Shown piece by piece: positions 21,809 through 36,600 of a stretch of 64,000 nucleotides of DNA. Numbering within the stretch: position 1 is the stretch's first letter; each line of letters opens with the position of its first letter. The DNA comes from Miscanthus floridulus (Eukaryota > Streptophyta > Magnoliopsida > Poales > Poaceae). The stretch covers positions 121,506,951 through 121,570,950 of the forward strand of contig NC_089597.1 of assembly GCF_019320115.1 (NCBI RefSeq), written 5' to 3'. The translations under genes were made by a program, and so were the position numbers. The notes beneath the pieces are model-generated. The model did not search any database and was not told the origin of the DNA. It saw nothing but the letters and a program-made list of their open reading frames with translations.

Positions 21809-22902
21809 CTATAGGAGACTTGTCATCGGTTTGGCAATCTTCGAAAAGTCTAGTATAAAGCGACGGTAATAACCGGCTAGTCCTAAAAAACTTCTAATCT
21901 CAGGAACTGTGGTCAGTGCTTTCCAATTCATAACTTCTTGCACCTTACTTGGATCGACTGAAACTCCATTTTCTGACAGAATGTGACCAAGGAAAGGAAC
22001 TTCCTTCAACCAGAATTCGCATTTGCTAAACTTAGCATACAGTTGATGATCCCTAAGTCTGGTCAAGACAGTTCTCAGATGCTCTTCATGATCTTTCTCG
22101 TTCTCGGAGTACACCAGAATGTCATCGATGAACACTACCACAAACTTATCCAATTCTGGCATGAAAACTGTATTCATCAAAAACATAAAGTATGCAGGAG
22201 CATTTGTCAAGCCAAAGGACATAATAAGATACTCATACAACCCGTATCTAGTAGAAATGCAGTTTTCGGTATATCCTGTGGCCTAATCTTGATCTGATGA
22301 TAACCGGATCTTAAATCTATTTTTGAGAACACCTTGGCCTTGGATAATTGGTCAAACAGAACATCAATATGAGGCAAGGGATACTTATTCTTTATGGTCA
22401 CAGCGTTGAGTGACCTATAATCTACGCACATTCTCAACGTGCCCTCTTTCTTTTTCTTCACAAACAAGGCTGGACATCCCCATTCAGACTTGCTTGGCCG
22501 AATAAACCCCTTTTTTGATAAATCTTCTAATTGCTTCTTTAGCTCAGCTAACTCATCTGGAGGCATCCGATAAGGTCTCCTTGAAATCGGAGCTGTTCCG
22601 GGGACTAACTCAATTCCAAACTCAATCTCCCTATCCGGCGGAAGACCAGGTAGCTCATCCGGGAATACATCCAGAAATTCACACACTAATGGAATCTGAT
22701 GAATAGGAATGACTGCCGTAGCACATGTAACACTTATAAGGTCTGTTCTTCGAGGCAATGGTACTTGGAAAGTACCCTCACCCAAGGGATCCTTAAGGGT
22801 AAGTACTCGACTTCCAGTATCTATGACTGCTCTCCAATCCTTCATCCAATTCATCCCTATAATGACATCCAAAACTAATCCAGGCATAACTATTAAGTTC
22901 AC
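21809..22902 (-). pseudogene. Element B reverse transcriptase (one frameshift)
   Basis: The first part (22902 to about 22255) carries the end of the protease-RT linker, the gypsy RT entry motif ([17 protein letters not shown]), [17 protein letters not shown] and [15 protein letters not shown]. Near 22255 one T is missing from a short T run, and the reading continues in the next frame with [14 protein letters not shown], the active site [11 protein letters not shown], and [20 protein letters not shown]. The FIDD box is intact. A TAG closes this part at 21809. Confidence 0.88.
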
Positions 22903-22938
22903 TCGAAACTTCCTGCTACCTAATTTAAGGGTTGCCCC

Positions 22939-23439
22939 TCAAACCATCCGGTTGGTCAAAACATCAGCCCCTGTTGAACTTATACGGTACCCATAACCTA
23001 ATTCTGTGCATAGTTGTCCATGTTTCTGTGCAAATGCTTGACTCATAAAAGAATGCGATGATCCAGAATCAAATAAAACAACTGTAGGGTTTTCGTTGAT
23101 AGGAAACTTACCAGCAGTGATGGGCTCCCCCTCAGGAATTTCATCCACAGTTGTACTATGCACCCTAGCATTATAAGTCTGCTGCTTCTTCTTGGGCGGG
23201 TACGGACAAAACCTTGAGAAATGGCCGGGTTGATCGCAGTTATAGTAGGGTCCCCTCACTGTCCCGGCAGATCCCACAGCTCCCTTGGAACTGCCTTGTA
23301 CCGCAGTTGCGACTGCTTTGTTGGGCTGTACTGCCATCTTGTAAGGCTTCTGGGGTCCATGGAAATTCTGACTTCTTTGCTGAGGTGGCCTGAACCTAGC
23401 ACCAGGTGCCGATGGGCGATATGGAGGACGACCTCCCAT
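22939..23439 (-). pseudogene. Element B gag C-terminus (zinc knuckle) and protease
   Basis: A basic Pro/Gln-rich stretch is followed by a CCHC knuckle that has lost its first Cys (YYNCDQPGHFSRFC). The aspartic protease follows, with VVLFDSGSSHSFMSQAF (DSG active site). A TGA after TNRMV, probably from CGA, separates it from the rest of the polyprotein, which continues in frame ([11 protein letters not shown]). Confidence 0.85.
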
Positions 23440-24324
23440 AGGTGCTCTAGCTTGCGATGGACCACCTTCAAGGGCTCTCTTGCGTGTCTTGGCTATAGTG
23501 CTAGCGTTGTTATTCTTGTCCTACTTTAGACAGTCACTGATGAAGTCATTGAATCTGACGCGGTTGTTGGTACCAACATGCTTCATCATTTTTGGATTGA
23601 GTCCCCTCTTGAAACTAGCTATTCTTTTAGCATCTGTGTCAACCATGTTGGGAGCATAGCGACACAAGTTGTTGAAGGCATGTAGGTATTGCGTCACGGT
23701 TTTGGTGCCCTAGTTCAACACCAGAAACTCTCCCAAATTCATCTCGGTCAGCCCGGGTGGAATATAGACTCCACGGAAGGCCTCAGCAAACTCTCTCCAA
23801 GAAATCTAAGCATTTGGAGGGAAGGTGGTGCGATGGTGCTTCCACCATATTCCCGCTGGTCCTTGCAACTGAAGTGCAGCATACTCCGTTTTCAACACCT
23901 CAGTCATCCTCAACACATGGAATTTATCTCCCATCGTGTTGATCCATTCCTCAGCATCGAGTGGCTCTGTTGCTTCCTTGAATACTGGTGGCCTGGTGTC
24001 CATAAAATCTTTGAAGCTGCTATATTGGTTCACTCTCATGCCACCACCTTGATTGTTACCACGTTGAATGTTGTTGGCGATAGTGCGCAGAAAATCCTCC
24101 ATGTTCTTCTAGGATTGTTCCGCGTTGCACTGACTTCCGAGCAGCTGTGCGAGGAACATCTCGGGGGTAAACGGGGGAGGAGGTGGCAAATGCGATTCAT
24201 GGGGAGGTTCATTGTTGTTGCCGTGGTTTCCACCACCACCACCACCACCACCGCTGGTCCCCGCACCGTTAGCACCGGTCTCAGCGGCCTCATACGTGGT
24301 TCGGTGAGTGTTTGTCATCTGCAT
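23440..24324 (-). pseudogene. Element B gag (capsid part)
   Basis: The ATG at 24324 opens a Gly/Asn-rich N-terminus. It is followed by the retrotransposon gag domain: PPVFKEATEPLDAEEWINTM, YAALQLQGPAGIWW, then (after TAG) ISWREFAEAFRGVYIPPG. All pieces are in one frame. TAG codons interrupt it at about 24106, 23803, 23713 and 23521, most of them where gag proteins have Gln. About 295 codons lie upstream of the knuckle-containing part. Confidence 0.82.
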
Positions 24325-24530
24325 ATTTCAGCAACAAGTAATGATTGAGTGAAGCTGTAATAATTGCGAGTGAAGGAAAAATTATGCCGTACTGAATTTA
24401 CTGGAGAGAATAAATTCATACAATAAAACAGAGGCACAACAATCGCATCCCAATTAAAACAACATCACTTAATCAAATTACTTCAACGGCAAACATCGCA
24501 TCCATACAACCAATTTGCCAGCATACATAC

Positions 24531-27500
24531 TGTGACAGAACCACCCAATTTATACAAGATCAAGTACGGTTGTCCCCGCTAATACGTTGACACACCCATA
24601 CTTTCACTCATATAAACCCGGTAGTCCGCCGAGTGTCCCGAAAGACATCGGTAAATCAACATCACAACCAAGATCACGTGATTAAGTAAATACACATCAC
24701 ATACATCGGGTTGCAGCGGAAATAATATTACAAAGGGGTTAACAAATAATAGTACAAGTTTGGGGTTTCAAAACCGCTTAGTGGAAACAACATAGCTTTC
24801 AATTGATTACATTAATATAAGTTCCAAATATAGTGCTAGCATAAGTGACATCATCTGACAAGAGCATATAGATGAGAAGTAAGTATAGAATCACCGAGCC
24901 CACCGGTGGTTAGCCACCATCATCAACAGGTCGAGAACATCACCTGCAACAAGGTGGGATAAACCCTGAGTACTCGAATGTACTCAGCTAGACTTACCCG
25001 TCTTAAACCAAAATAAAGCGACACCAAGGATTATGCAAGGCTTTCTTTAGTGGGCTAGCTGACTTATTTGCGAAAAGCATAAGCTATCATGAAGAAACCA
25101 TTTTAAGTACTTTGCATCATCTTTATTATGACCTATCCATCTAGGTAAGCACCTGTACTATAGCAATCACTTGATTAACCAATAACATCCAGTTACCAAT
25201 TTAGATTTAGCATATCTCATACCATCCAGATAACCATCATTGTTCCATAATAATTACTACGATGAAGTAACTCGAGTCAAGTGCTCACTATCCAGGAGCG
25301 ATGGCGATTCGAATCGATTCCTAACCAGCTGGTGATTTATTCCTTACACAAACCTCACTCACCCGCTAAAGTGAGATATTGATCACCGAGTCAACTTTCT
25401 AGGAATCTCGAGTTTGCCAGGAACCACATGTACCCGGGGGCCGACCGACTGCACTTTGGTCTTATCATCTCGCCCCCGTGTCCTACCACACCTGCTCCGG
25501 CACAGTGCGTTGCGGGCAATCTACTCGGCCCGAAAAATCTCCCAGCTTCGCGGTCGGAAGGTACTTTATCCGGCCAGCTAAATGTAAGGCATGCGTTCAA
25601 CATGACTCGAGGCCCAACAACGGTCGGTCCTTAATCGACACAGACGGAAACTAACAGCGCCCCAGAACCCTGTCTGGTTGCCTCCAACTTTTTCTGTCCG
25701 GTCTCCAATTATCCATCACATATGGTTAATTCCAGGATATCATTCTTTCCATAGCTAAATTCTTCCAGTAACCACCTATAATGTAGGTGACCGGATATCA
25801 CCGATCGCTACCGGTCTAAGCAAGGCTAAGCAGTTATTCGATCCTGACCTAACAGGGTAAAAAGGTAATAAGGTAGGCAAGGATAGTAATAAATGCATCA
25901 ACGGTTTCAACCAACTCCTACAATTTAATGCAACAATATATAACTCATATATAGAAAGAATTGCTTTTATAAATTAGGAGACTTATAATGCTCCGAGGCT
26001 TGCCTGGGATCCGACACAAGTCAGTTCAGTGAACTTGCACCATCCTGGTGACATCTCAGATCCTAACACTCGCTTAGTCCTTCCATCTTCGAGACAGATC
26101 CATCAAACACCGTCTTTGGGTTTGGCTCCAACATCACATTCTTCACGTGGTTCATCTAGCGCACCTAGATGAGATGCAATATGCAAGTGCATAAATCTGA
26201 AGAATAGTACCATGAGACATATCACAAAATAGCAAGCAAGACAAGCATAGTTTACACTAACACACTTAAGTACTTTGCGATGCTTAACTTAAACATCACA
26301 CAACCTATCATGCTAAGATGGCAAAGAAGACGACAACATCAAGCATGACACAAGTTTCCCAAGATCTCAGGTGCTCTAACTCAGTCATCACTCAAGGCAT
26401 AAGTCACACTTAACAATATACAAGCAAACACTATAATTGGAATCTACCAATTTCTGGACATGCAAACAGCAGCTACAAGATTTAGCTATAACTGGAGTTA
26501 CACAAATCCAAATGACTTGCAAGAAGACATTCTGGAAATCTTATGAAATTGTCTACAATTCATATTTAAACCTATCAGCATGATTCCAAAGTTAACCAGG
26601 TTAAACAGGCACATTTATCAAGGCTGGTCCAGCAATTCCAGAAAGCTACAATTTCTGAAGACCAACTTAGAACAGTCATAACTCACAAACTACTTGTCCA
26701 CATGCCATGAAAATTTAATACAAGCTAGTTAGGTGAGTTATCTACAACTTTCTTATTATCATCTTAAGATGATTCTACAGTTAGAAGGGTCAATTAATCC
26801 AATAATTGCATCTCTGTCCAAAACATAGACAGAAACTGACATGCCATATAAACAGCTATAAATGGAGTTATACATATCCAATAAATGTGGTTCTAGACTT
26901 TTTAGAAAGCTTATCAAATTCTAAACAACTTTGTTGTAAACACCTAAAGCAAATTATACTATTAAGAAGGCCCCATAATACCAACAAGGTAACCCTATCA
27001 GAGTTTGGGCAGAAACAACCACTGATATTTAAGCAAGTATAACTCAAGATCTGCTTAACCAAAAATTATGATATTTAGCTTTTTGAAAAGCTTAATAAAA
27101 GTACTACAACTCATGTATTATCACAAAGTCATGATTCATAACCTAACTAGGCCAATTAATTTAATCTTGCAGGCCTATTCAGAATAAGGGTAAGGCAATA
27201 CAGGCAATTTGTTATTTTTATAGATCTTAAACTATCAAGCCTAAAATACTGAAATTTTTACCAGACATCACTAATCACATCAGTAACACTCCATAAAAAT
27301 TTCACATTTATTTGAGTAAAATAACTGCAGTTATAAAAAGAACAAGACATGACTAGCATTGAGAACCTAACTGCTTAAATCTATTTTTACAGCTAAACCT
27401 TTAAACTAAAGCATGTAATATTATTGATCTAGTACATAGAGAATTTCACAAGGATTCCAAAAAGTCCTCATTTTCTATTTTATGATTTTTGTACGAATTA

Positions 27501-29273
27501 CTATGAATTATCAAAGTGGAGCATTCAAATCTGCAAAAATCAGAAAGAAAAGGAATCTAAATCTTGCATCGAGGACCCTGAAGTTTCCACAAATAAAACC
27601 CGAACGAACGGATCCTTTACTACACTATTCATCAGAGTCACTGTCTGTTCACTTAACCCCCTGGAAAAGCTCCTATTCATGCGCGGGGTCCTCTTTCTTC
27701 TTCCTCAGGACGGCAGCAGGGAGTGGCCGGCCGGCTCGTGGCTCCGGTGGCCATGGTCGTCGCCGGCGGCGGTGAAGTGGCGGGGAGGGTACCTGGGCCT
27801 GCGCGCACACGCCGGTGGCCTCGGCTCAGCCCGAGGTGGAGCGTGGACGGCTGGCCACGTGCGCATGCGGCTCGGCTGCGCATAGACTGACGGCGGCGGC
27901 GCTGTGGGGCACGACAGCGACGAGTGGCTTCAGGCGAGGGGTGTGGGAGTTGCGACGCGAGGTGAGGGAGGTGGTGGTGCAGTCAATTTGGGTGGAGGGA
28001 GGCTGGAGATGAAGGAACAATGGCGGCCAAATCTCGAGCTCGTGGCGGCAACCATGGCGGCCGTGTTCCGGAGCGCGCGCAGCACCAGAGAGCGAGGGAA
28101 GGAGAGTGGGGAGGCGAGTGAGTGCTCGGGCAGCTCGGGCGTTCGCATTTGGAGGCGCAGGGGCAGGGCAGCGCGTGGCGCGGAGGCGGGACGCGCGGCG
28201 GCAATGGAGTGCGCGCTCTGTTGCATGGCTGCCACGGAGACAAAACAACGAACACGTGGCGTGCGTCTCCGTGCCCGACTTGGGGTCCATTTTTGGGCCA
28301 TCTCTGCTCCGAATTGGGCTATGGGCCTTGAAGCAAAATTATTCTCCTTCTGATGCTCTACAAACTTGATTCAGGGTGCTCGGCCATTAGGCTGTTGGAT
28401 TAGCAGATAATTAGTACTAAACTTGATAGTGTCAGTGATTTGACAGCGACAAGCAAACATCCAAAATTGATGGTCGAAATGAAATGCAACTGGTGCCATC
28501 TTCTTGTATGTTCTTCCCCATCATGTAAGCTCCAACTTTTACATTTGGATCAACTGAAGTTGCTTAGCAAAATTTGGAGAACGCGGAATGCCAACAGTGA
28601 TGACAATGGATTCCAGACTTAGAAATTTTTCTAAGTACTGAAAACAGCTGTCAATTCAAAGTTCGAGCCTCGATTTGACTTACTTCCAAGCTGATCTAGC
28701 TCTTAGTCCAAAAACAAAGTTTGTTCTACATGATATGGACTACAACTTTCATTTAAGGTCCAACCTCAAAACTGGTATAGAACCTACTGTTCTAGTTTGA
28801 CCAAAGTAGGATCACTATGAAGCTTAAATTATCCTTTTTGCTCTATTGGAGCGTTTTCTTGGCATTTGCCCAACATGAACCTTTCATGACTTTTGTTGTA
28901 GAGTTCATCTAGAGTCATTTGGGCATGGTTGCAAAATTTGGTTGATGATCGAGAATTCCCTTCACTTTATAAAATAATTCAAGCAACGACATAACTCGTC
29001 ATTTCATGTGACTTCTTGATTCCAAACTTCACGAAACTTTTCCATGGATCAATATAGGTGGTTATTGATGTGAGACATACGAAGATATTCCAATAACACC
29101 ACCCAAGCATATGTCTTGAAAAGGGGTCTATAGGCGAGCAAAGGTGCAATCTCCAAGTTTAGGTTGGGGCTCGTTTCTATAGGTTCGACCTTGACATCTT
29201 CATCATCACTTAATATACCATGTTTTAGCTCAAACCCATTGCTTAACTGGTGGCAAACACCTGGGGTGTTACA
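24531..29273 (-). repeat. 3' LTR of element C
   Basis: TGTGACAGAACC...GGGGTGTTACA. Differs from the right copy only by scattered substitutions, with no net length change, which indicates a recent insertion. The GC-rich block at 27675-28330 gives frames on both strands that are not genes. Confidence 0.95.
25256..25651 (-). other. 396-bp conserved LTR block, copy 2 (element C 3' LTR)
   Basis: Same boundaries and length as the block at 16641-17036. Substitutions are few compared with the surrounding LTR sequence. Confidence 0.8.
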
Positions 29274-29287
29274 GCCCTCCCCCCTTA
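29274..29287 (-). other. Polypurine tract of element C
   Basis: Minus-strand TAAGGGGGGAGGGC abutting the 3' LTR, matching element B. Confidence 0.88.
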
Positions 29288-32200
29288 AAAGAATTGCGTC
29301 TCGAGATTCACGACGAAAGACTTTTATGGAAGAGAGACATGCTACCAGTTTCCAATATCAGCGATAGCTTTAGGCTACATAGCTTCAAGCATAAGAGAGG
29401 CTAATTTGGTCAAGACACTTTCTGATACTTGTCCTTTGTAGTAAGTTTTGTCTGAAGAATTTCCTTCGTTGACCTTCATGAATTATTGTTACTTTGGGAG
29501 GAATCCAAGATAGCAATGTCCTACGTACTTCGTCCTTGATGTACGAAGAGCGATACAAACATAGACTAAATACTTGCAGCATCTACTTCCCAAGTGGATA
29601 TAGCACAGACCTTATGGACTTTGCACTAGATGATAATCTTCTGAAGGATACTCGTTGCAATGGTTCCATGCGTGCAATTCTCTTTACAATATTGTATGGT
29701 CTGAGTCTACTGAGTGAGTGGTAAACATAGTAGCTGACTCTGTCGGCTCAACGTTCTCGATGATCATTCCTTAGGGAGCCTTCGTATCCAAGTTGCAACA
29801 GTGATCTGGGTTGAATCTGATGCAACCTCTTGGGTAAAAACACATATAAGGTACCAAAGGCATGTCAGCATTGGAGAACCATTGACTTAGAAGGATGTTA
29901 GCGAGGCTTGGAGGACAACACAAGTTGCAAGTAATTCACAAAACTAGGGACTAGTTCACTACCAAGCACGTTGAGTACAATTTTGCCTTCGTGGTGCGGT
30001 TGCACGGCAAGTTGGGTTGACTTGCATCGTAGCAAAACTAGCTTTCTTGAACTATATTTGACCTCGAGGCTTCCATTCTTAGGCCAATCAATATCTCAAA
30101 TCATAATCTGAAAATCTGCGGTCTGACACCTTTCCAATTGCTTTCGAATTGCAAGGGCACAAATTTGGACTTCTAGAACACTTTGACTGCTTACGCATTG
30201 CTAATCTAAGAGGGCAAAAGCAAGGCACATAGGGGTGCAATTAGTCTTCTCAAGGGTATGGAGGGTTGTCTAATCAGCAATATACCTACAAGTTGTAATT
30301 CCTTGGCATGAATTACAAACACAACCGTCTAATGCAAATGATGATCGCAGTCATAGCGAAATTGCAGATTCTATACCCTTTTGTTTTCCATTCATATCTC
30401 ACAAACTACTGCTCCAATATACACAAAATTTTGTGGGCTTGTAGATCCATGGGTCTTCTAACTACTCACCAAAAATCAACTCAAACGGACACCATTTGAC
30501 CATCCAAATAATTCCTCTACCAAAACTGTTGTGTTCTGAAATGACAGCAAACCGAGCCGACAAGATATCTCTTAAATCCGATGTTTTACTCAACCAATAC
30601 TCAAACCAACTTAAGACATTGAAGGGTCCTAAGCTAGGAATGAGATCACCAAGTTTGGGGTCAATCCAACTTCGTTTGAGTCACTAATCGCGGGCTTGAA
30701 GATGTTCGGTTCTGTACCTTAAATGTAGATAGATTTCTCGTTCTTCTCTTTCTTTGCTTCACACGTTGAGGTGTGTGTTTTGCACTCTCTACTTTTCTCA
30801 TAGTAGCAGCAGTCTTTCTCTAGCTAAGGATGGAGGCTAGAGTTCTCCACACATGCTTCTCTAGTAACACTTCAACCATCGTTCTAGACACCAACTTGAC
30901 TATGCGCAAGCATTTAACTGGTGGGATGTTTTCGTAGGGCACAAAACATTATTCCACATGTAGAGCATTTCTACATTGACAAGGAACCATTCCTATATAT
31001 CCTTCAGCACTTCATCCAATAGAGTCTGGACACATGTGTTAGTGGCACCTTGGGGCATAAAGATGCTAACTAAAATCAGGGACGTGCTTTCACTAGCTCC
31101 TACCTAGCCGATACAACGTCTTGTACTATATACGTGATTGTCCAAGATGGAATTGACTTGATAGCACATTTAGAGAAGAAGTAGCACTTGCATTGCGGGG
31201 CCAGGTTTGTTGTTTCCTTGATCAACATTGTTCTGTGAGAACTGGCCTTCATAGTTACCAAATAGTCGTTACCTAACTGAAGACTAACTTTCCTCCTGGT
31301 ACAAATCAGTTGTCCCTCAACACTAAAAAGGTTCCAAATCTTCACTCTTGATAATAAAAATTTTAGTCGAAGCCTACAGATGGTCGCCATTGAAGTCAGC
31401 AGAAAGGGGTCACACCAAAGGAGGTCGGTTCGTCTACGTGATCCTTATGCACCTAAAGATTGAGAACTTGGACAGGAACTCATATATACCAGGTGACCGA
31501 TTACATCACATAATATCCTAGTCCATTTATCATCCGACTGATAACTTGTTCAACCTTAAGTGTGGTGCACCTTTCTGATCCAATAAAATGACATAAGTTG
31601 CTCACTAGATGACCGACGTCATTACAGGGACAGTCACATCGAGTAGAGTCACTTGTCTACCCTCTTGCAGTCTGTTTATGTTCCTATTAGTGACCTGTTC
31701 TTCAAAGGTTAACCGTTGGACTACTCCAGAAAGAAGTCCTATTGTATCTAGTTCGACATATATATATCTTGACATGATAAGGAGAGATAACCAAGGAAGA
31801 GCTCAAGTGAGAATAACATATCGGTGCAGTTCTGCAATGGATCATGACTAGAAACCTCGATACCAGCGCGTGCCGAGCAGCACAACCTTGTGTGCGCGCC
31901 CACAGGAGGCTCTCGGTTTCGTCGCGGCACCATAGATTGCTAATCGTGGCACCATTACTGAACATATAACCTACAAGAAATCTCACATGGCACAAATTTG
32001 GTTGCATAGGAGCAAGCACTATGTGAAGGAGGGATAGCAAACAAAGGTAGTCACAAGGTTAGGAGTCAACAAGTAGGGGATCCGAAGATCAAAACACCGC
32101 GCAAGAGAGCATAGCCTAATTGCCGAAGACAGCTAAGCAGGGGACTCTTGCATAATTTCCATATACGCCTTGTGTCCACCAAAGTGATTACCATATAATG

Positions 32201-33664
32201 ATGAACATGAGATTTGGTCTTGTCGAGCAGCAACATGAGATCAAGACTGATAAACACCTAGAGACTTGAAAGAGTTGGAGACAAAATACACGAGATTCGA
32301 GGGACAGAGCCATTGCACTGACTAGAGATTCAGTTGATAAAGCAACGACATGATCTACGAGGAAGAGGTTCCAAAGCAGGGTAGATAGCGATTAGCATTG
32401 TACCAGATCATCAGTAGAAGGAGCAATGAGATCTAACAAGGATTTTTGAGCAAGGTCCTCCCACACAGGAGCGGGACAACCACAAAACATGCGAGCAAAG
32501 AAGGGGGCTAAGCTTGGGTCGAAGGTCAAGCAAAGGCATGGATAAAAGTCTTCATAGCACAACATTCAATGGCTAGCAACCATGTGTACAGGCTTAGGCT
32601 CCTAATAGAGAACTTAATTGAAAATGACAACCATGAGATTACCAAAACTTGGATGTGGTTCTAGGATAGAGCTCTTCAACACTCGTATGCTTACCGAGGA
32701 CAAAAGGGGGATAACTATGGCACTAATTAGATAACAAGCATACATACCCACCACTTGGCTAAACTAGAGGACATTATAGGTTAAGCATGTAACCACAATT
32801 ATTTCTAGCAAGGCTAAGCACACACTTTTCTCAAGCACTTCCTATTCAAGCAACATAGAACAAGGCATTCTGGTTTAACTCCACATGAGGAAGATAGTGC
32901 AATACATCAATCACAAGTTACTTAGTACTCAGAACAAAGGAAGGGAATCATATTTATGCACAAGCACAATCATGATGCATGCTCGTCCTATTCGTCCTCA
33001 CGAAATTGCCAGCCTAAGGCGATAATCACGTTTTGTGTCGGTGGCATAACACGTACTCTCTCGATATATAGCTAGTCGTCAGCTACATTCAAGCTACGCA
33101 TTCGTGGTTAGCGTACCTGCAGGCAAATTCATTGCAGCCCATCCCCACAAGAGATAAATAAGCACACAATGAAAGCAGTAAACTAAGATACTCTCTATAT
33201 ATACATCCCCAGATGTATATACTTTGATATCCATAGCTACCCGATAAATATACCCGCAATTAAGTACCTTCATATATACATGTGTGTAACATGTAAATAT
33301 TCCAGTAGCCATAGCTAACTCTCCCTTAGACCGACAGTTGGACGGTCATGCTCTCACAACTCACACTTACTTGGACGTAGAGGCAATTGATCCATACATT
33401 ACCATTCAAGCGAATAGCATCCATACAATAGCACGCCGTATGGACGACGAAAGAAAAATTGCAATAAAGTACATCCCTTAAAGTTAGTACTTAGATAGCC
33501 ACCTAATAGTCCTTAACTGGGCATAAAGGAAGATGTCGCTAGCATAGTTTTGCAAATAAGTTTTGACAAATTTGCCTGTAGCAAAAGTTTTAGTTAAAAT
33601 AGACCTTTTAAAACCAAAACTTAGCTTTTAAAACTATGTACCTGATAGTATTATGCTTAATCTC
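29288..33664 (-). other. Interior of element C, non-coding or fully decayed
   Basis: 4.4 kb with only short frames on either strand; the longest (96 codons at 31100-31390, minus) shows no known domain. The PBS-proximal 350 bp are related to the leader of element B. Otherwise I see no structure. Confidence 0.6.
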
Positions 33665-33676
33665 GCTCTGATACCA
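33665..33676 (-). other. Primer-binding site of element C
   Basis: Minus-strand TGGTATCAGAGC, identical to that of element B, two bases from the 5' LTR. Confidence 0.9.
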
Positions 33677-33678
33677 GC

Positions 33679-36600
33679 TGTGATAGAACCGCCCAATTTA
33701 TACAAGATCAAGTACGGTTGTCCCCGCTAATACGTTGACACACCCATACTTTCACTCATATAAACCCGGTAGTCCGCCGAGTGTCCCGAAAGACATCGGT
33801 AAATCAACATCACAACCAAGATCACGTGATTAAGTAAATACACATCACATACATCGGGTTGCAGTGGAAATAATATTACAAAGGGGTTAACAAATAATAG
33901 TACAAGTTTGGGGTTTCAAAACTGCTTAGTGGAAACAACATAGCTTTCAATTGATTACATTAATATAAGTTCCAAATATAGTGCTAGCATAAGTGACATC
34001 ATCCGACAAGAGCATATAGATGAGAAGTAAGTATAGAATCACCGAGCCCACCGGTGGTTAGCCACCATCATCAACAGGTCGAGAACATCACCTGCAACAA
34101 GGTGGGATAAACCCTGAGTACTCGAATGTACTCAGCTAGACTTACCCATCTTAAACCAAAATAAAGCGACACCAAGGATTATGCAAGGCTTTCTTTAGTG
34201 GGCTAGCTGACTTATTTGCGAAAAGCATAAGCTATCATAAAGAAACCATTTTAAGTACTTTGCATCATCTTTATTATGACCTATCCATCTAGGTAAGCAC
34301 CTGTACTATAGCAATCACTTGATTAACCAATAACATCCAGTTACCAATTTAGATTTAGCATATCTCATACCATCTAGATAACCATCATTGTTCCATAATA
34401 ATTACTACGATGAAGTAACTCGAGTCAAGTGCTCACTATCCAGGAGCGATGGCGATTCGAATCGATTCCTAACCAGCTGGTGATTTATTCCTTACACAAA
34501 CCTCACTCACCCGCTAAAGTGAGATATTGATCACCGAGTCAACTTTCCAGGAATCTCGAGTTTGCCAGGAACCACATGTACCCGAGGGCTGACCGACTGC
34601 ACTTTGGTCTTATCATCTCGCCCCCGTGTCCTACCACACCTGCTCCGGCACAGTGCGTTGCGGGCAATCTACTCGGCCCGAAAAATCTCCCAGCTTCGCG
34701 GTCGGAAGGTACTTTATCCGGCCAGCTAAATGTAAGGCATGCGTTCAACATGACTCGAGGCCCAACAACGGTCGGTCCTTAATCGACACAGATGGAAACT
34801 AATAGCACCCCAGAACCCTGTCTGGTTGCCTCCAACTTTTTCCGTCCGGTCTCCAATTATCCATCACATATGGTTAATTCCAGGATATCATTCTTTCCAT
34901 AGCTAAATTCTTCCAGTAACCACCTATAATGTAGGTGACCGGATATCACCGATCGCTACCGGTCTAAGCAAGGCTAAGCAGTTATTCGATCCTGACCTAA
35001 CAGGGTAAAAAGGTAATAAGGTAGGCAAGGATAGTAATAAATGCATCAACGGTTTCAACCAACTCCTACAATTTAATGCAACAATATATAACTCATATAT
35101 AGAAAGAATTGCTTTTATAAATTAGGAGACTTATAATGCTCCGGGGCTTGCCTGGGATCCGACACAAGTCAGTTCAGTGAACTTGCACCATCCTGGTGAC
35201 ATCTCAGATCCTAACACTCGCTTAGTCCTTCCATCTTCGGGACAGATCCATCAAACACCGTCTTTGGGTTTGGCTCCAACATCACATTCTTCACGTGGTT
35301 CATCTAGCGCACCTAGATGAGATGCAATATGCAAGTGCATAAATCTGAAGAATAGTACCATGAGACATATCACAAAATAGCAAGCAAGACAAGCATAGTT
35401 TACACTAACACACTTAAGTACTTTGCGATGCTTAACTTAAACATCACACAACCTATCATGCTAAGATGGCAAAGAAGACGACAACATCAAGCATGACACA
35501 AGTTTCCCAAGATCTCAGGTGCTCTAACTCAATCATCACTCAAGGCATAAGTCACACTTAACAATATACAAGCAAACACTATAATTGGAATCTACCAATT
35601 TCTGGACATGCAAACAGCAGCTACAAGATTTAGCTATAACTGGAGTTACACAAATCCAAATGACTTGCAAGAAGACATTCTGGAAATCTTATGAAATTGT
35701 CTACAATTCATATTTAAACCTATCAGCATGATTCCAAAGTTAACCAGGTTAAACAGGCACATTTATCAAGGCTGGTCCAGCAATTCCAGAAAGCTACAAT
35801 TTCTGAAGACCAACTTAGAACAGTCATAACTCACAAACTACTTGTCCACATGCCATGAAAATTTAATACAAGCTAGTTAGGTGAGTTATCTACAACTTTC
35901 TTATTATCATCTTAAGATGATTCTACAGTTAGAAGGGTCAATTAATCCAATAATTGCATCTCTGTCCAAAACATAGACAGAAACTGACATGCCATATAAA
36001 CAGCTATAAATGGAGTTATACATATCCAATAAATGTGGTTCTAGACTTTTTAGAAAGCTTATCAAATTCTAAACAACTTTGTTGTAAACACCTAAAGCAA
36101 ATTATACTATTAAGAAGGCCCCATAATACCAACAAGGTAACCCTATCAGAGTTTGGGCAGAAACAACCACTGATATTTAAGCAAGTATAACTCAAGATCT
36201 GCTTAACCAAAAATTATGATATTTAGCTTTTTGAAAAGCTTAATAAAAGTACTACAACTCATGTATTATCACAAAGTCATGATTCATAACCTAACTAGGC
36301 CAATTAATTTAATCTTGCAGGCCTATTCAGAATAAGGGTAAGGCAATACAGGCAATTTGTTATTTTTATAGATCTTAAACTATCAAGCCTAAAATACTGA
36401 AATTTTTACCAGACATCACTAATCACATCAGTAACACTCCATAAAAATTTCACATTTATTTGAGTAAAATAACTGCAGTTATAAAAAGAACAAGACATGA
36501 CTAGCATTGAGAACCTAACTGCTTAAATCTATTTTTACAGCTAAACCTTTAAACTAAAGCATGTAATATTATTGATCTAGTACATAGAGAATTTCACAAG

